DNA of 6,776 nucleotides, taken from NCBI GenBank assembly GCA_031274045.1, contig JAISQS010000371.1, positions 1 to 6,776 of the forward strand, read 5' to 3'. The notes beneath the pieces are model-generated. The model worked only from the letters and a program-made list of their open reading frames with translations, did no database searches and was not told the origin of the DNA. This document shows, in pieces, positions 4,831 to 6,776 of the stretch. This DNA is from Planctomycetaceae bacterium. Lineage in GTDB: Bacteria > Planctomycetota > Planctomycetia > Pirellulales > Thermoguttaceae. How positions within the stretch are numbered: position 1 is the first letter of the stretch; each line of letters starts with the position of its first letter. A program made the translations under genes and the position numbers.

Positions 4831-6375
4831 ATGTCAAAAATTTTTAACTTGAATGTCAATCCAATTCTGATCAGAGAACTACGTCAATTTGTGCGGAGTC
4901 ATTTTATTATTTTCTTGATCAATTTTTATGTTCTTGCGCTTGTTGTTGTCAGTATAATGGTCTTGCTCAATATGCTGAACAATCAGACGCTTGGGCGAGA
5001 GCTTATTTTTGCGTTGGGTATTGTTGTTTTTTGGGCATCGGTTTTGTCGATAGTGCTTCGCACCGCGTGGAGTACATCGCACGATAAAATCAACGAAGAC
5101 CTAATGTTCTACTCCTCAATGAAACCATCAACAATAGTCTGGGGCAAAATACTTTCCGGTATGATTTGTACATTGATTTTGTTGAGTGTTACGATGCCGT
5201 TTGTTACGCTTGCGTATATTTTGCGAGGCATAGATATTGGGACATCTATAATTGTTTTTGTGCAGATATTTTTGATAGTGCAGATATTGAACGGCATGGC
5301 GGTTCTGTCCGCCGCGTCAACGAAAATGAAATCCGCGCCGTATCAATCTTTGTTTACGTTAATAGTCGCCGCGTTCTTCGGCAATTTTTTTACTTTCGCG
5401 ACACTTGCAGCAGTTATTTATGAAGGCGGCAGAGCTTGGTCGGGTTTTTGGTCAATTTGTTCGATTTTTTTGCTTATTGAGGTTGGTGCATTTTCTCTTT
5501 TGGTTTTGGGCGCGGTTGCGTTGTTTTCGCCTCTGACATCAAATCGAGTTTTCCCGATAAGAATTGCTCTCACGGTATATTTTATTGTTGGATTTTTGTT
5601 GGTTTTCTTTGATGTTTTTGGTATGTATTTTGGCGTGAGTGTTACGTCTGGTTTGTTGACATTTGAGATAATATGTTTGGTTTTTTTGGCATTTATGATT
5701 CCGTCAATTGTCTGTGAACGAGATCGATGGTCGTTCCGTATTCGCCGTGATTTGCCGAAGTCTGCCCTGCTTCGCATTCTGTTATTTCCGTTTTATACCG
5801 GTACGGCGTGCGGGTTGGTTTGGGCTGTAATGCTGGCGGCAGTTATCGTGGTAATTGATCTAATGTACTTGCAATATACTTCCGGCAGCATCTCGTACCT
5901 CCTCTCAAACAAAAGACAATGTCCGGTATCATTGGGATGGTTAGTATTTTCTTTTGACTACTGCGTAACAGCAATGCTCATACGCGGACGATTCTTTCCA
6001 AAATTAGATACTACAAAAACGTGGATAATCGTACTGGCTTTGATCACGTTGTTTTCGCCGGTGACTGTACTCATCTACATCCTCATTTCACAAGGAAGCC
6101 TCACCCAAATAATGTACAACTCACTGCTCAACGATTACGCAAACAGCGTTTTTTCTGCGTTGAATCCATTCTGTAATATTGTTAGTGACGGCGGATACAA
6201 TTCAATGGCAATATTAGGAATGACGGTTTGGACATCGTTACTTTTTTTAATATTGTTATTTTGGTACAAACGACAAATAGGCAAATTCTCCCCCAACGCA
6301 ACCGAAGAGAATCTAATAACATTCGAAGAAGCCAAACAAATAATACAAAACATCGAAACACCAAATAATTCATAA
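4831..6375 (+). CDS. ABC-2-type transporter permease subunit, second of a tandem pair
   Basis: A 514-residue polytopic membrane protein homologous along its full length to the preceding gene product. Shared landmarks are NVNPILIRELRQF (8-20), the coupling loop KINEDLMFYSSMKP with IVWGK (86-106), LAYILRGIDIG (127-137), RIRRDLPKS (303-311), FPFYTGTACGLVW (319-331), and the C-terminal FWYK...GKFSP followed by a charged cytoplasmic tail (about 480-514). It has about twelve hydrophobic segments and no ATP-binding motifs. It lacks the hydrophilic loop and CPAC motif of its neighbour. The two genes most likely arose by tandem duplication and diverged, and may encode a heterodimeric membrane domain of an exporter; each could also form a homodimer. 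The ATG at 4831 has no ribosome binding site; the seven residues before NVNPIL are not shared with the paralogue, but no later in-frame ATG fits better. The substrate is unknown. Confidence 0.78.
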   Translation: MSKIFNLNVNPILIRELRQFVRSHFIIFLINFYVLALVVVSIMVLLNMLNNQTLGRELIFALGIVVFWASVLSIVLRTAWSTSHDKINEDLMFYSSMKPSTIVWGKILSGMICTLILLSVTMPFVTLAYILRGIDIGTSIIVFVQIFLIVQILNGMAVLSAASTKMKSAPYQSLFTLIVAAFFGNFFTFATLAAVIYEGGRAWSGFWSICSIFLLIEVGAFSLLVLGAVALFSPLTSNRVFPIRIALTVYFIVGFLLVFFDVFGMYFGVSVTSGLLTFEIICLVFLAFMIPSIVCERDRWSFRIRRDLPKSALLRILLFPFYTGTACGLVWAVMLAAVIVVIDLMYLQYTSGSISYLLSNKRQCPVSLGWLVFSFDYCVTAMLIRGRFFPKLDTTKTWIIVLALITLFSPVTVLIYILISQGSLTQIMYNSLLNDYANSVFSALNPFCNIVSDGGYNSMAILGMTVWTSLLFLILLFWYKRQIGKFSPNATEENLITFEEAKQIIQNIETPNNS

Positions 6376-6404
6376 GAAGATCAAGGGAAGGTAACGTGTT
6401 CCGG

Positions 6405-6450
6405 TGATTGCGCTGCGCTACATGTTTGTTGACCCGTTGGGCGATCAATA
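6405..6450 (-). repeat. REP-like repeat, family 2, copy 2 (degenerate)
   Basis: GCGCTACATG, TTGTTGACCCGTTGGGCG and ATCAATA line up in order with GCCCTACGCTATG, TTGTTGCCCTTTCAGGGCG and TTGATA of the copy at the left edge of the window, in the same orientation. The CCC-GTT-GGG hairpin remains but the other stem is eroded. Confidence 0.5.
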
Positions 6451-6452
6451 TA

Positions 6453-6562
6453 TTGCCGCGAAGCGGAAACGGACTGGAACGCGGGCGTCCCGCCCGCCTC
6501 TGTGCGTAATAGAACCAAAAAAGTTGGAACGGAACGCCAAGACGGATTGGCAAATGTTCCCC
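6453..6562 (+). repeat. Palindromic intergenic element, family 1, copy E
   Basis: Fifth copy of the island element, in the forward orientation and about 4 kb from copies A and B. GCGGGCG-TCC-CGCCCGC (6481-6497) is perfect, while the first stem is damaged (GCCGC-GAA-GCGGA). It keeps TCTGTGCGTAATAGAACC exactly as in A and B, and GGCAAATGTTCCCC resembles the right end of copy B. It ends where the 28-bp inverted-repeat element begins. Confidence 0.82.
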
Positions 6563-6667
6563 AAGGCTTTCGCCAGAAATTAACCGGCAAATTTTTTTGT
6601 TTTTATCAAAAATCTCCATAGCCCAATCTAACACTTTTGTTGCCGGTTAATTTCCGGCGAAAGCCTT
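6563..6667. mobile_element. MITE-like element with 28-bp inverted repeats
   Basis: The left arm 6563-6590 (AAGGCTTTCGCC, A, GAAATTAACCGGCAA) and right arm 6640-6667 are reverse complements over 28 bases with one mismatch (A at 6575 against C at 6655). They enclose a 49-base AT-rich centre with no coding capacity. Such long near-perfect arms around a short non-coding core fit a non-autonomous transposable element. I see no target-site duplication next to the arms. An alternative is a long hairpin acting as a terminator or RNA-stabilising structure for the permease operon. Confidence 0.55.
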
Positions 6668-6728
6668 ACATTGTGTTATGCACCGCATCAACAATAACCA
6701 ATACAACTTTATTGAGTCATGGTCGACT

Positions 6729-6776
6729 CGCCCCAACGGGGCAACTAGCAATAGCACAGGGCAACGCCCTGTGAAA
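6729..6776 (+). repeat. REP-like double-hairpin repeat, family 2, copy 3
   Basis: GCCCC-AAC-GGGGC (6730-6742) and CACAGGGC-AAC-GCCCTGTG (6755-6773) are both perfect hairpins, joined by AACTAGCAATAG. It is the mirror-image counterpart of the repeat at 11-60, with different stem bases but preserved pairing. It may continue beyond the window. Confidence 0.7.

Larger units (their letters stand above)
6376..6776 (+). other. Repeat-rich intergenic region after the permease operon
   Basis: I see no gene in these 401 bases. In order they hold a degenerate family-2 repeat, a family-1 palindromic element, an inverted-repeat element with 28-bp arms, and a well-preserved family-2 repeat at the window edge. 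No classical terminator with a T-run directly follows the second permease stop, so transcription may end within the hairpins. Confidence 0.6.

Noticed and set aside
6182..6634. 150-codon minus-strand frame over the end of the second permease
   Set aside because: It overlaps the permease coding sequence, repeat E and the inverted-repeat element, with low-complexity composition and no family resemblance.
6563..6667. Complete insertion sequence
   Set aside because: Only 105 bases with no transposase coding capacity and no visible target-site duplication; at most a non-autonomous element.

Overview
The window looks like bacterial chromosome from an AT-rich member of the Planctomycetes/PVC group. 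This is inferred, not proven. The reasons are a chorismate dehydratase (MqnA) of the type I associate with planctomycetes, ABC-2-like permeases opening with an 'NPILIRELRQ' segment as in planctomycete paralogues, mostly absent Shine-Dalgarno sequences, and many GC-rich palindromic repeats between genes. All four genes are on the + strand.

Layout. 1-409: a REP-like double hairpin at the left edge, then a leader. 410-880: a DtxR/MntR-type metal-responsive repressor. 881-1222: a G/T-rich spacer. 1223-2041: mqnA, first step of the futalosine route to menaquinone. 2042-3141: an intergenic repeat island with four copies of one palindromic element (two forward, two reverse, arranged symmetrically) followed by a permease leader. 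3142-4764 and 4831-6375: two tandem paralogous polytopic permeases, 66 bases apart. 6376-6776: another copy of the island element, a 28-bp inverted-repeat (MITE-like) element, and two more copies of the left-edge hairpin family.

How the genes relate. The two permeases probably form one operon and could supply the two membrane halves of an ABC-2 exporter. No ATPase is encoded in the window. The repressor and mqnA appear to be separate transcription units; nothing visible ties them to the permeases.

Most notable signals. (i) An abrupt switch of synonymous codon use inside mqnA near base 1649: all Lys are AAG before and AAA after, and CTC leucine goes from 0/22 to 7/13. The G/T-rich state also covers the non-coding spacer upstream. 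(ii) The symmetric repeat island. (iii) The 28-bp inverted-repeat element abutting a repeat copy. (iv) Nearly G-free leaders without ribosome binding sites ahead of the permeases. I see no evidence of a defence system, CRISPR array, RNA gene or complete insertion sequence.
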